Shown: piece after piece, positions 33,738 through 45,000 of the stretch
Numbering within the stretch: position 1 is the stretch's first letter
Layout of the letters: each line of letters begins with the position of its first letter
Source of the DNA: Ulota crispa
Taxonomy: Eukaryota; Streptophyta; Bryopsida; Orthotrichales; Orthotrichaceae
Direction: 5' to 3'
Length of the DNA: 64,000 bases
NCBI GenBank assembly: GCA_963920765.1
Contig: OY987249.1
Span: forward strand, 14,136,817 to 14,200,816
The notes under the pieces: generated by a model
Database searches by the model: none
Seen by the model: the letters and a program-made list of their open reading frames with translations, nothing else
Told to the model about the DNA's origin: nothing
Position numbers and translations under genes: made by a program

Positions 33738-34638
33738 CCCCTAAATGGTCAGGGGTGTTTTTCTCGTTGTGGAAGGCAGTTTTGAAGTTTTTGAACTGTT
33801 CTTGACATATCATTAGTAAACATCAAAATAATATTGTAATTATAGAATGTTGAACTTCAAGGCTTCTAGATGGCGCTACCCAAAAAGAAATCCAAAATGG
33901 TCAAGCAGATTTTAAGATATTTGTGATTGAACGTGGATGAGTGTGGAATTTTTTAATTTTTTTTTGGAAATGCCCAAAATTTTTAATGTAAATTGGTTAA
34001 TTTTGGACACAAAAATGGGAAACAACCACTGAGGATGCTTTAATGTTTATTGTTGTTACTTGAAAACTAATGGTCCCCCTTCCAAATCTATGACCACAAT
34101 TTCACAAATGAGCTTGCAATGCAACTATCAAAGCGCAAGTGCCTTGTACAAAGAAATAATCAAGTTTGGATTATTGACTTGAAATCATTATGAATGAAAG
34201 AAAATTTCATTGTGAATAAATTATAACTTCTACAACAAAGATGTTCCAATTGAAATTAGTCCAAAATCACTTTTAGGTTTTGTTAAATGTTGACAAAATT
34301 TTAATAAAAGGGCCCTTACTACCAAGGGAGTACCCAAGGGAAATTTTCACTTTTTTCTCAACTTGATGCCTGTCTTTTCAATGTGGCAACTTGTCATAGT
34401 CTTTGTGACACTATTCAAGACAATTTTTATGACACAAAAATATACTTGTAGTTTAGCTTCTATTAAAAAAATCAGAATAAGATAGGGATGAAAATAAAAT
34501 TGAATGCTAAAGCAAACTTTAGCTTGCAGCTTCTCCAAAAAAAAACCCCTAAAACAATCAAATCTGGGTCTTCTACTGGGTTTCAAAGTTTCCTAAGATT
34601 TTTTGAACACCAAAATTAGTGCCTTGCACATTTAAGCA
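33738..34638. mobile_element. possible long TTAA-bounded element, 901 bp
   Basis: TTAA (33734-33737) followed by CCCCTAAATGGTC opens it. The other end, TTAGTGCCTTGCACATTTAA before TTAA at 34639, resembles the end of the element at 51667-52300 (TTAGTGCCGCACGCATTTAA). The interior is unrelated to other copies I could see. Confidence 0.5.
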
Positions 34639-34672
34639 TTAAATGAGGATTTGGATATAGGTACCAATAGTA

Positions 34673-35134
34673 AGGTAGCGACACCCATAAGCAATATTGT
34701 ATCCATGGGCATTGCCTACTCCTATAGTGACCAATTAATGTAGAAAAAAGTTGGTTATGGGTACTTAGGTGATGATTTTGGGTGACAAAGTGATGATTTT
34801 GGGTGACAAAGTGATGGTTTTGGGTGACAAAGTGATGGTTTTGGGTGACAAATTGATGGTTGTGGGTGACAAAGTGATGATTGTAGGTGACTTGCATGAC
34901 AATTTTGAGTGCCCTATTGTTTTGTTTTTTAGCATCTCCTACACACTACTATGCAATTTCAATGATTTTGGACTTAAAAAATTTTTTGTAAACAAATGTT
35001 TGCAATTGGAAATTTAAAATTGATGCCAATATTTTTAGTTTCCTCTTGCTAACTTACAATATTTTTTTCAAAGTTCATTGATTGATTTTCCTACTCCAAC
35101 ACCCTTAGTTACACGCTTATGGGCGTCGCTACCT
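34673..35134. mobile_element. AGGTAGC-ended MITE (TA target), 462 bp
   Basis: The ends AGGTAGCGACACCCATAAGC and GCTTATGGGCGTCGCTACCT are near-perfect inverted repeats, flanked by TA on both sides. It contains a 21-bp tandem repeat at 34766-34885. Confidence 0.85.
34766..34885. repeat. 21-bp tandem repeat inside the MITE
   Basis: Six copies of GTGATGATTTTGGGTGACAAA with small changes. The open frame over it (LGDKVM repeats) is a by-product of the 21-bp period. Confidence 0.9.
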
Positions 35135-35136
35135 TA

Positions 35137-35847
35137 TCTTGTACCACCCACAAGGATTGATAGACATACTTCTCCAATAATAAAATATACACTACATATT
35201 TTCAAATTAAAAATACCGACTTATTTTCAAAATTGAAAGGGCGTTTGAAATACAAAATCCAATTCCAAAATGCTGGTGATAATATATTTGTAATTATGAA
35301 CCTTAGAAGCGTGTAAAAGAAAGACAATCTCTTATTTTTAAACAAAACATTTGTTAATATGTACTCTCCTCATTGGTGTTATTAATTTCTGATTTTTATT
35401 TTAAGAACTGTATATAGGTCTTAAATTAGTATGAAAGATTCCAAAAATATTTAAAGCGTTACTAGTGAAGGCTTTTTTTTTTTTGTTAAAATAAATGTTA
35501 TTGGAAAATTTTAAAAATTACAAAAGGCGTACAATACTTTTGTTCGATTTATATCTAAATTCAAGAATTGTCAACTGAATCTTCAACTATTTCCTATCCC
35601 TATATACTCTATATGGTTTTTTTAAAGTGTTTTTGCAAGGTATCTTCAATTAAGTACATCTGTACATGTTATATCAAGTCATAGAACAACAATGAAAGTA
35701 ATAACATATACCAATCATATCACAATAAATTAAATGCAAGAAGTTGTTTGACCAATCATATCACAATGAGTTAAATGTAAAGAGTTGTTTGACATAAGTT
35801 TTGGCAAAATCAATTGGGATGCAAAATGAATGTACATGAGATTTTAT
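35137..35847. other. AT-rich spacer, nothing recognised
   Basis: It contains a short direct repeat ACCAATCATATCACAAT (about 35710 and 35753). No gene is supported. Confidence 0.45.
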
Positions 35848-35851
35848 TTAA

Positions 35852-36075
35852 CCCTTAAACGACCAAGAGGCCCTTTGGGACTAGTACAATATGGGGTGTT
35901 TTTCTTGTATTTGGAATGGATCCACACCTCTACTAAATTTGAGACCAACAAAGAAGTTGGAGAATAGATCATGCAGTTCTAGTGAGGTACTTGAGATCCC
36001 AAATTAAAATTTCTTATTGGTAGCAAATGATAATTATACATCAGCGTATATACTATGCCCTTGGTTGTTTCAGGG
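35852..36075. mobile_element. TTAA-flanked MITE, 225-bp family
   Basis: TTAA at 35848-35851 and 36076-36079, left end CCCTTAAACGACCAAGAGG. It is about nine-tenths alike by eye to 4918-5142 and 56684-56909. Confidence 0.85.
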
Positions 36076-36079
36076 TTAA

Positions 36080-37135
36080 TACATTCTAATTCTAATATCC
36101 TAGGAAAAAGAAGGTTGATGCATGTATAACAATTTGTTTGTAAGAAGATTAATTTAGAAACATGCAAGATTCCTAAAGTCTACAATTAATTGCGACTATT
36201 GACTTGAAATGATGAAAAATCTAGAAGATTATAGATTGTGCAATACATTCCATCAATTATAAATATTAGATTAAAATAAACATGAAGTCAATATTTCATG
36301 GAAAAAATAAACTCATCATAAAATAGCATTGCTAGGAAATAGTTTTTAGAGATAAACCCGTTAGTCAATGTAATGCCCTTTTTAATTTATTTATTTGGCA
36401 TATAACTAAAGAAACACTACAAAGTAACCAAGCATATTTAACCCATATTGTAAAATTGTCCCATCATGTGTGACTTCTTGCAATCACAATAACTTAATGA
36501 TATGTCCTAAGATCACATTTAGTCATGGTGCAAATTATTTAGGACAAGGTTTAGATAAAAACAATTTAGTATTACATGTTGAAATGATAGTATAAGAAAT
36601 AATTTGAAACATACTAGAAGATATGAGTTATTGTGTGTTGGTAAACAATTTCATTAAGATACAAATATATTGTAGCAAAAATATTTTATTTTCCTTTCCT
36701 TTCCAATGTTTTTTTTTTTTGGTGATTTGGTGCCCAATTGCACCCCAAAAACAAAATAGGCTACAAAATGTCAAAAAATTTGGATGAAATTGCCAAAAAC
36801 TTCAAATTTTTTTTAAAAAAAAGGATGAAATTGCCTAATTATGGATGAAAATCAAATTAAAGACATGTAATATGTGCTTGAATATGTGCTAATGTGATAT
36901 TCTCTATCCAATATATGGATGAATGTTGAAATTTGGAGCACCACTATAACATTTTAAATTGCCACTTTGACACTTCTTAAAAAATGAATAGAAAAACCTT
37001 GTTCCTTTCATTAACATCTATTTTGGATAAGACAATTATGGACAACTGCAACAGTTCACTATTTTTACTCCTAAGAGTGCTTAAAACAATGAAACACATA
37101 GATCTAAAGCTATAGAAACAAAACAAAGTACTGTA
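36080..37135. other. AT-rich spacer, nothing recognised
   Basis: No gene or clear repeat structure could be supported. Confidence 0.5.
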
Positions 37136-37449
37136 AGGTAGCCACACCCATAACTGTCATTGTACCCATAACCATCACCTCTAAAATGTTGAAAAATTTG
37201 TGGAAGTAAATAGATGTAATTATAAGGATGTACAACTTGTGAACATGAAACCTTAGTGTTGGTATTAGGTGCAATTGCAGTCGGCTTTTTAAAAATTCAC
37301 AACTTATTCTCACAGTATCCAAATAATACATTCAAAAGTGCAAACTCATCATTTCTCTCTTGCTAATAGGATCCTAAAATTTGTTAGATAATTATCAATA
37401 ATTATGAGGTTCAAAACCTTTCATTTGACGGTTATGAGTGTGGCTACCT
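37136..37449. mobile_element. AGGTAGC-ended MITE (TA target), uninterrupted copy
   Basis: Ends AGGTAGCCACACCCATAAC and GTTATGAGTGTGGCTACCT, TA on both sides. It matches 20738-21738 along its length except for the 651-bp nested insertion there, and so represents the empty site. Confidence 0.85.
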
Positions 37450-37451
37450 TA

Positions 37452-37950
37452 TGTAAGAAAACTCCACACAAAAAATCTTTTATTTTTGCAAGTTTTCCCT
37501 TTTTGTTTCCATCTCTGCATAAACTTACTCTTACACAAAAACCATGAAGCATCCAATAGATCAAACTAGTCACATAGCTGAAAAATAAACAAGATTTGGT
37601 TTCTAAACACATATGGGGATGCATTTCATCCATTTCAAATGGCTCCTACCGAAAACATCTGAAAACGTTCATCTCCTTCAGTTGAACGTTTTATTTGAAT
37701 CCTTTTCCTTCTTCGTTTTTGAATTTCTTTTGGCGGTCCTCCCGCCGCTTTCTAAACGCTACTTTAAACGGAGATGGTGATCGTCCAGCACTCTACTTTT
37801 TGATCGTCATTCAGTTTCAAGCTCTTACGAGACGTTTTTGAATTCTTACTTTACTGTTGCCGTCTGTTTTTGTGATTTCAATCCTGAGTCGAATACGGAA
37901 TCTGCGAATTAGTTGTTGGTAAAATTCATGTTTAATTTCCTGCGGTATTT
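37452..37950. other. spacer upstream of the small ORF and pectinesterase
   Basis: Composition shifts from AT-rich to mixed. No gene is recognised; it may belong to the promoter of the downstream genes. Confidence 0.35.
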
Positions 37951-38286
37951 TATTGCGGACACTTGTTACACAGTCCTTTGCATCTTCTCGGGTGTAATAA
38001 TTCTCTTGGAAGCGGAGCCTGAGTGTGTTGAGAGCGATACAACAGCTTAATATTCTGTGAAGCGGACATGCAGTGGATATAATCTTTCCTGCTTGATCAC
38101 CGAGTCTGTTAGACAATTTATTGCGGACACTTGTTACACAGTCCTTTGCATCTTCTCGGATGTGAAAATTCTCTTGGAAGCGGAGCCTGTGTTGAGAGCG
38201 ATATAACAGCTTAAGTATTCTGTGAAGTGGACATGCAGTGGATATAGCATTTCCTGTTTGATCGCTAAGTCTGTTAAACAAATTGC
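37951..38286 (+). repeat. 168-bp tandem duplication upstream of the pectinesterase
   Basis: Two copies beginning TATTGCGGACACTTGTTACA at 37951 and 38119, about nine-tenths identical by eye, covering TCTTGGAAGCGGAGCCTG and ACATGCAGTGGATATA. The second copy ends just before the small ORF at 38306. Confidence 0.92.
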
Positions 38287-38305
38287 AGTTAAAAGTTTGT
38301 TCAAA

Positions 38306-38497
38306 ATGTATAATCCAGACATCGACGCGCGTTTTTTGCTCCGATTAGCGGTCATTTGTTGTTTCGTCCTCTACGTTGTTCTTGTGTGTGTATGTTATCC
38401 TAGGACGTATATTGCTCTGTTTACCGTCTTGGCAATCTTGTGGCATTTGTGGAAGTTAATTCATTTGCTTCCCGACGAGTCTGATTACTGGAACTAG
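38306..38497 (+). CDS. small hypothetical protein with two membrane segments
   Basis: A 63-codon open frame from ATG to TAG that I do not recognise. The product would begin MYNPDIDARFLLRL and has two hydrophobic stretches, roughly residues 12-30 (LAVICCFVLYVVLVCVC) and 35-55 (YIALFTVLAILWHLW), with a polar acidic tail ending DESDYWN. It lies 147 bases before the pectinesterase start codon and directly after a 168-bp duplication. It may be a separate small gene, an upstream open frame in the pectinesterase leader, or chance. Only the strongly segmented hydrophobic pattern argues for coding. Confidence 0.3.
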   Translation: MYNPDIDARFLLRLAVICCFVLYVVLVCVCYPRTYIALFTVLAILWHLWKLIHLLPDESDYWN

Positions 38498-38644
38498 CAG
38501 TTCTAAATGGAGTGATATATCCTATTTGGCGTTATTTAGTAGTTTGCTTATTAGTTAGCTCTTTCGAATTCTACATTTAGAAGCGTTCTTGACGATGCAA
38601 TCTCGGTGCTCGGATAGTAAGAGTAGTTATTAGATGTCAGATCA

Positions 38645-41321
38645 ATGGCATTTCTAGAATCGAGCAGTTGTAACACTTGTTTTCTTCTGCAATTATTACG
38701 TTTCCTGACGCTGTTCGCAGTCATCATCGGCTCTCCGACACTTGAAGAACGGCCTCGGAGTTCTCTCAATCAGTCGTATGATTACGTGAATTTTAAGATA
38801 AAATCTGCGCACTATTACCCGAGGGAAGGCTCCTGGATCACAGGCAGGCTCAATGGACGTTTACCTGCTGTGGGTATTTTCGGTGAGGCATTCAGGTCAA
38901 TTTTCAAGAGGTCGGACTATGGCGATAATACGGTCCTCGTTGTCAGCCGAGACGGCACTGCGGGGTATAGGACCATTCAATCCGCTGTTGATCAAGTGCC
39001 AGAGAATAACTCTAGGCGAACCATCATTTATATCACGAGTGGAGTTTATGTGTAAGTGCATTTTAAACCGATCTTTAATTGCTTTCATACATTAACTGGT
39101 AGAAGTTGCCATGGATTTTAGTTACAGGCATCGAAGTGAAGACTAGAAATTAAGTAACTAAGATTCAGCAGCTATGACTACCTGATAATTGCCTCAAATC
39201 TGATCGTGCTTGCATCAATCCAGCTGCATCAATCCAGCAGGTGAAACAGACCTTGAGAGAGACTCTGTCAGCTCAATTTGTAAGTAACTAAGAGATTGCG
39301 TGTGCGCAGAGAAAAGGTCGTAATTCACATAAACAAGCCTTACATAACTCTCCAAGGAGAAGGCAGCAGCCGAACAATCATCACCTGGAATGACACGGCG
39401 GCCTCTGCGGGGACTCTAATGAGTGCTTCGGTCGTCGTCGAATCCGACAATTTCATAGCCAGAGACATCTCGTTCCGGGTACAGTAATCGCGAAAGTAGA
39501 TGGCCTCTCAGATAAATTGAATTAACCCTAACTTACCCTAATATGTCCTATTCGTTACCTGAATTTTTTGATCTCACGTCTATTCGAAATTATGTCCTCA
39601 GCCGGGCCTCGCTCATTCTAATGAGGTCCGAGTTGCTGGCAAAGATTATCAGCACCTAATTAACTGGTTTAATGGAGTTTTGCACAATCAATGATCTGGT
39701 TATTGAATGTTTCGGGCGTCCAGCAATCTTGCGGAATAATGCAGCGCAATATTTAAATGTGCTCTCCGATGGGCCATTAATTATTCTGTCTAGCAATTCA
39801 TCTGTCGCCTTTAGAAAATTGATCTGATCATGCAGTGAGAGCGTTAATTAAGGGTTTAAGGTGAATTCGAGTCCGTGACGGTTATCCATCATAAATTGTC
39901 CGAAGTGGACATGGCGCCTTCATGGTTGCAAGCGGCAATCTCGAGCTCTTCATTTTAAAAGGACAAGGCCGCAAGCCTCTGTTACGCGATCAATTGAAGA
40001 GGCGCAATGAGTGCATAGAGACTTTGAACCGCACTCTTCCTATGGCGTAAAATACATGTCGAGGAATTTTGCCAAGACCATCGCTCAACGCGCCAGGTGT
40101 ACATGACAATTAAAGCAACAGATTATTAGGGAGAACGTCCAATTCACTGGTCATCTTTTCTCACTGTCAATCGTGTGTATTCTCTCGAGTGCAGAACTCA
40201 GCAGGACGCCCAATCGCAAACCAGACGAACATGCAAGCAGCGGCATTCCGCATCTCTGGTGATATGGCCTTTCTGTACAAATGTAGTTTCTATGGTCACC
40301 AAGATACATTATATGACCACTCAGGTCGACACTACTACTTAGGGTGCTTCATTGAAGGATCTGAGGACTTCGTTTTCGGTATGGCTCGATCGCTCTTTGA
40401 GGTGCGTCACTGTGCTTGACCAAGGTCAAATGATCTTATACTTGATTAATTTGCACTCTTCAATCCCTGGAAGATTATATGGGATGCAATTTCGACATAA
40501 TGAGGATTCATCTGGTCCTGGATGCTCCAGGATTACTCTGGCTGAAGACAGGGCACAACATAAGTTGCAATAACCTAAGAAACAATTAGTTCGACTTTAA
40601 CTACGCTTAGTGTCATTTCTTTATCATTGATTGCGAAACTATGTCAATCGATCCAGATTGGACACCATACTCTTTAACATCCGGGAGCAGGAGTAACATG
40701 AAATTGTATTTTGTTTTCAGAAATGCTGGTTGCATTCAATTGCTCAGGGTGACGGGGGCGCGCTGGTTGCTCAAGGCAAGTACTATCCTGGAGACATCAT
40801 AGGAAAATCGGGTTTCTCATTCCTACGCTGCATTATTATGGGCAGTGGTAAGCCATATCTAGGCCGTGCATGGGGCCAGTATTCAACTGTGGTTTACTCC
40901 TACTGCAAAATGGATGCCAACATTAACCCAAAGGGTTGGTACGACTGGGGTTTGCAAAAGCGTGACAGGTTGGTATTCACTTCCTGGGAACAACATACCT
41001 GACGCTGCTACTTGAAGATGAGGCCATATCTTTTACTGCGTGCCAGAGGGATTGCTTAAGCAATGGTTCTGAAGAATGTCCTTGACATCCTGTGCATGTA
41101 CCATCATTTTCCCATGTTCTATTACAAGCGTCAGTAGAGTATGTGTGACCATTGCCATTGAACTCGTTTCTTCTCGTTTTTGCAGCACTGTATACTTCGG
41201 GCAGTACAGGTGCACTGGAAGAGGAGCCAATACAACCGGACGAGTTTACTGGGCCAGAGAGTTGACGGACGTAGAAGTACTACCTTACATAAGTATCGGG
41301 TTTGTGGATGGTCCATGGTAA
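38645..41321 (+). CDS. pectinesterase (pectin methylesterase), five exons
   Basis: Removes methyl esters from wall homogalacturonan, releasing methanol and leaving acidic pectin. Exons: 38645-39051, 39310-39478, 40195-40401, 40721-40968, 41186-41321. All introns are GT-AG and the join is in frame for 388 aa. The N-terminus carries a hydrophobic signal (about residues 10-30). There is no PMEI-type pro-region, so it is the short form of plant pectinesterase. The family markers are present: [11 protein letters not shown]206 in TNMQAAAF; Q228 and D229 in GHQDTLYD; D250 in EDFVFG; R310 and W312 in LGRAW. The two aspartates are the catalytic pair of this right-handed beta-helix fold (CE8). The short form and the EVLPYI C-terminal segment recall the QRT1/PME31 branch, but the subgroup is not settled. 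The gene converges on the GDSL-FAS1 gene. Confidence 0.92.
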
Positions 41322-42027
41322 AGTCCATTCATAATTGTTACACTATAAACCGAACAGCACATGATTTCCAAGCCTAGGATATCATGCATTGTGCACAGGA
41401 GATACCATGACGAGCCTCGTGAAATTCATGAAATGAAAAGTTTAGGAGGATATGAAAGAGATCTCAATTATCTTTTAGAGCTTATCGCCTGATGTAGGTA
41501 GTAGAGTAGGTCAATGTTTTGAGTTTATCCGTGGAAGACTAGTCAATCTTCAAAGAGACCTGTGTCAGAACTTTTGATTGACCTTTCCAACTGAATACAT
41601 TCGATTTAAAATTTCCAACCTCCCAATAGTTGCTGCAGGATTCGGACAATAAAAAAAGCAAAAGAACACATATTAACCTCTTCACCCAAAGGGCAGAAGA
41701 TACTCAGGTAAGAGAACACGAGGTAAGTGCATGCACCGCATGTGGAGACACAAGAAAAATGTGTCAAGAGAGCAAGAAAGCTCAATTTCATTCACATGTG
41801 AAAAAAGCAGTGTACACGAAGACAGATTGCAACAATTGTCAAGTTATTCTGTACGAGTCAGCATCGGAATCTCTAACCTTGGCAGATGGAGCAACCATCA
41901 AAAGGGGCTTCTTCTGCTCCAAATCAGCAAAATCTAACGTACACTCAGCTATACACTTCCGTCAGGGAAAACAATGCTGACCGATGCAGCTTTTATTTTG
42001 TAGTAAGTTAAGTCTGACTTTCTTAAT
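41322..42027. other. intergenic between two convergent genes
   Basis: The 706 bases hold the 3' untranslated regions of the pectinesterase (+) and the GDSL-FAS1 gene (-). The plus open frame at 41630-41980 contains several Cys-x-x-Cys pairs but resembles no family I know. Confidence 0.45.
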
Positions 42028-45000
42028 TTACACGCCTGGAGGTTGGATTAGGTGGTTGATGCCGTGGAACACTACCTGCCCAGGTACATTGTACACATTG
42101 GGCTCGATGACCTTTGCTTGCGCATTGGGCCCCACGTACACTCCGTCAGCTGGGTACGATAGCGGGATCTGTGATCCTGAGACTGAGTTCACGGAAGATG
42201 GCTTGGACCCGAGAATGGCGTTCAAGTCGAAGTAGCCGTCTGCGACGTGGTACAGTCCCACTTCGTTGACCAAGTTCTGAGCGAACACCTTGTCGATGAA
42301 TGGCCGGCTGTTGGGGTCTGCCAGGGCGTCGTTGGTGGGGAGGAAGACCGTCACCACCTTGCTGGGGTACTTCGCTAGCATTGAGTCCAAGTTGAGAGAT
42401 TGGAGCAGTCCCAGGGCTTCGGAGTACTGCGGCTTTGTGAGGAAAAAGTCCAGAGCCGCTTGCACCTCTCCAGTTGCAGTTGACGGATCTGCAATGTTCA
42501 CCACCATTACAAACATGGCTCAGAAATGTGAAGATGCGCAAGAGATATAATGAGAGAGCGAGGCAGAAGCAATTCCCAAAACTACACTTTACTAACGTTA
42601 CATGAAGGTAAGCGGATAAGAGTTCCATAGCCGTGCAATTCTTCCAACGTGGGTCACACTGTTCCCCACCAAGTGTAAAATATGGTATTTGCCCGACACA
42701 ACCCATTGCAAGGAAAGTTTCACAGGTATCGTACGTACAAGTTCATTGGATAAATATGAGAGTTGTGCTTGGGAAAAATGCATAAGATCAACCACAAAAA
42801 TAATTCGGTAAGACCCTGGTAAATTTTGTTTCCTTATTTCTTGATGTCTTAAAAAACACGTCTATGTTTGATAAAACGACTTGATTTCCACTGGGTTTCA
42901 GGATTCAGTCAATGCTTACATTCAATTTACATTTGGAAGTCCTACTACGGCTAACCATTGGATGTGTTTCATCCGACATTTCCTGAAGATTTGTTACATC
43001 CAAACTTCCCAGTAGATTTATTACATCCGACCTATCCTGTAAATTTGTTACATCCGACCTCTCCTCAGCCTGCAGATTTGTTACATCCAAACTTTATCTG
43101 TAGCATAGAGGAATAGTTCCATCCGGTGCAAACACATGGTAATTGGAGTTTGTTAATGCAACATGTAAATTTCTGAGCTGTCGAAGAAAGAGATGAAGCA
43201 TAATTACCTGGAGCGGACATAGGAGCGCCGATGGGCTCCTCCGCAACGTCATTAATCTGGAGCCACTGCTGCAAAGTAGGCGCATCAGCGAGCACAATGT
43301 ACCCAGCTTGGTAAGCATACAAGTTGACAATATAATTCCATGCCCACATAGTAGGGTGCAAGTCATCCCAAAAGATCGCCCGGCCTCTGCTCTTACAAAC
43401 TGTGAACAACCACTTCTGCGTGTTAGGGTCGGTATCACCGCACGACGTGGAGTTACTCGTCCCCGCGCAACACGGCTTCAGCCCATCACTGAAACCCCCG
43501 TCCGCTATAATCTTATCAAAGGCCTTGTACTGATCCAGAATGATGAATCTGGCACCGGGGTTCTGAGCGTTTATGCTCTGTACAGCACCAAGGAGGAATG
43601 CGTTGTGGATGAGCGCTGATGAGCTCGTGGAATCCCCGCATTTTGTGTAACCGTTGGCTCGTGTGATAAGTGGGGCGCAATCGCCATTGAACAAGTTAGG
43701 AACCATGACGTTGCGGAGACCGAGATCGTAGAGGCGTTGCAAATTAGCTTGGATGCCGGACACAATTCGTTCGATAAACACGAATAGCTCGGCAGAGGTC
43801 GTGCCTGTGAACCTGGAGCAATGTTCGTGTATTGTCAGCCGGTTGAAATTGCACAAAAAAACAGGTTGAAACTTTTGAAACTACCGGATATAAAACCGGC
43901 CTGTTTTCTCCAAACTATCCTAACTATAGTATATTACATTAGAAATACGAAAAAATTAGGGAAAATTTCATGGATACCCCTGAAGTTTGCAATAATTTCA
44001 TAGGAGTCGGTACCCCTGTTTTTTTAGAAATGTCACGAATCCAAAATTTTAGGCGTGTTCTTTTTGTTGTGCATGCCACTTTCAGCTTCTTCCTTGTGTG
44101 CACGCGTAACAAGAAAAAAAATACTGTGCGCACAAAGGGAGACGGGAAGTGGCATGCACAACAAAAAGAAATCCTGAAAACTTTGGTCCAACTGAAAGAT
44201 ATATGTGAAATTTCAGAAAAAGCAGGCTGGGGTGTCAGTGAAATTATTGCAAACTTCAGGGGTATCTATGAAATTTTCCCAAAAATTAAAAGAAAGAAAT
44301 AACCGGTGGTGCATGTTAGTGAAAATCCGGTTGAAATTGGGGAATGCCAGATTTGAGCCGGTGAACATAAAATTTCTTGGTCCCCGAACACTAACCTGAG
44401 GTAGTCGTTTCCAATGACGGAGACGAGGGTTAAGGAGTTCGCCAGCTCGGACTTAGAATATGGGTTTGTGCGGAGGAACAGCTCGAAGTTGTCCACTTGT
44501 GAGCCTAAGCTCACAGGGTTACCTGCTGGTGTGATGCCCGAGCCTCCCACAGCAAAGTTCACTCCTGATGACGTGTCCGCACCGGAGGAGTACAAGTATG
44601 GAGGTGGGTACACTGGAAGCTTAAGAAGGTCCGCTGCAAAGCCACCATCACCAAGTCAGAAAACAGAGGCATATGCCAATTTTCATCAAATTAGTAAGTT
44701 CCCACCGTTTTGGCAAGGTTCAAGCAATTGTGATCAAGACACGGCTGGTATAGCGAAAATTGTGTTAATAAATTGACGTGCATAGTAAGTTCTAAGCATT
44801 TTGGTACAACTCGTGCAATTGTGGTAGAAACACGGCTCAGGTAGCGAAATCTGTGTTAATGAGAAGTTGACGTGCATCCACGAAGTTGGATTTGTGAGAC
44901 TTACTTATCCAGTCGGTTTGAATCTTGCCGTCGGAGAATCGGCCTGCAGGCGGCCCGTTCTTCTCCGGCCATGTGATTCCATACGGAGTAGTCCATGATT

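Noticed and set aside
34769..35017. LGDKVM-repeat open frame
   Set aside because: Product of the 21-bp tandem repeat inside a MITE.
42028..42516. FAS1 as an independent gene starting at the ATG at 42516
   Set aside because: It would lack the signal peptide that fasciclin proteins need, and the codons before ADPSTATG look like an intron 3' end that joins in frame to the GDSL exon.
42146..42706. 186-codon minus frame overlapping the FAS1 exon
   Set aside because: It overlaps the FAS1 coding exon in another frame and lacks any domain.
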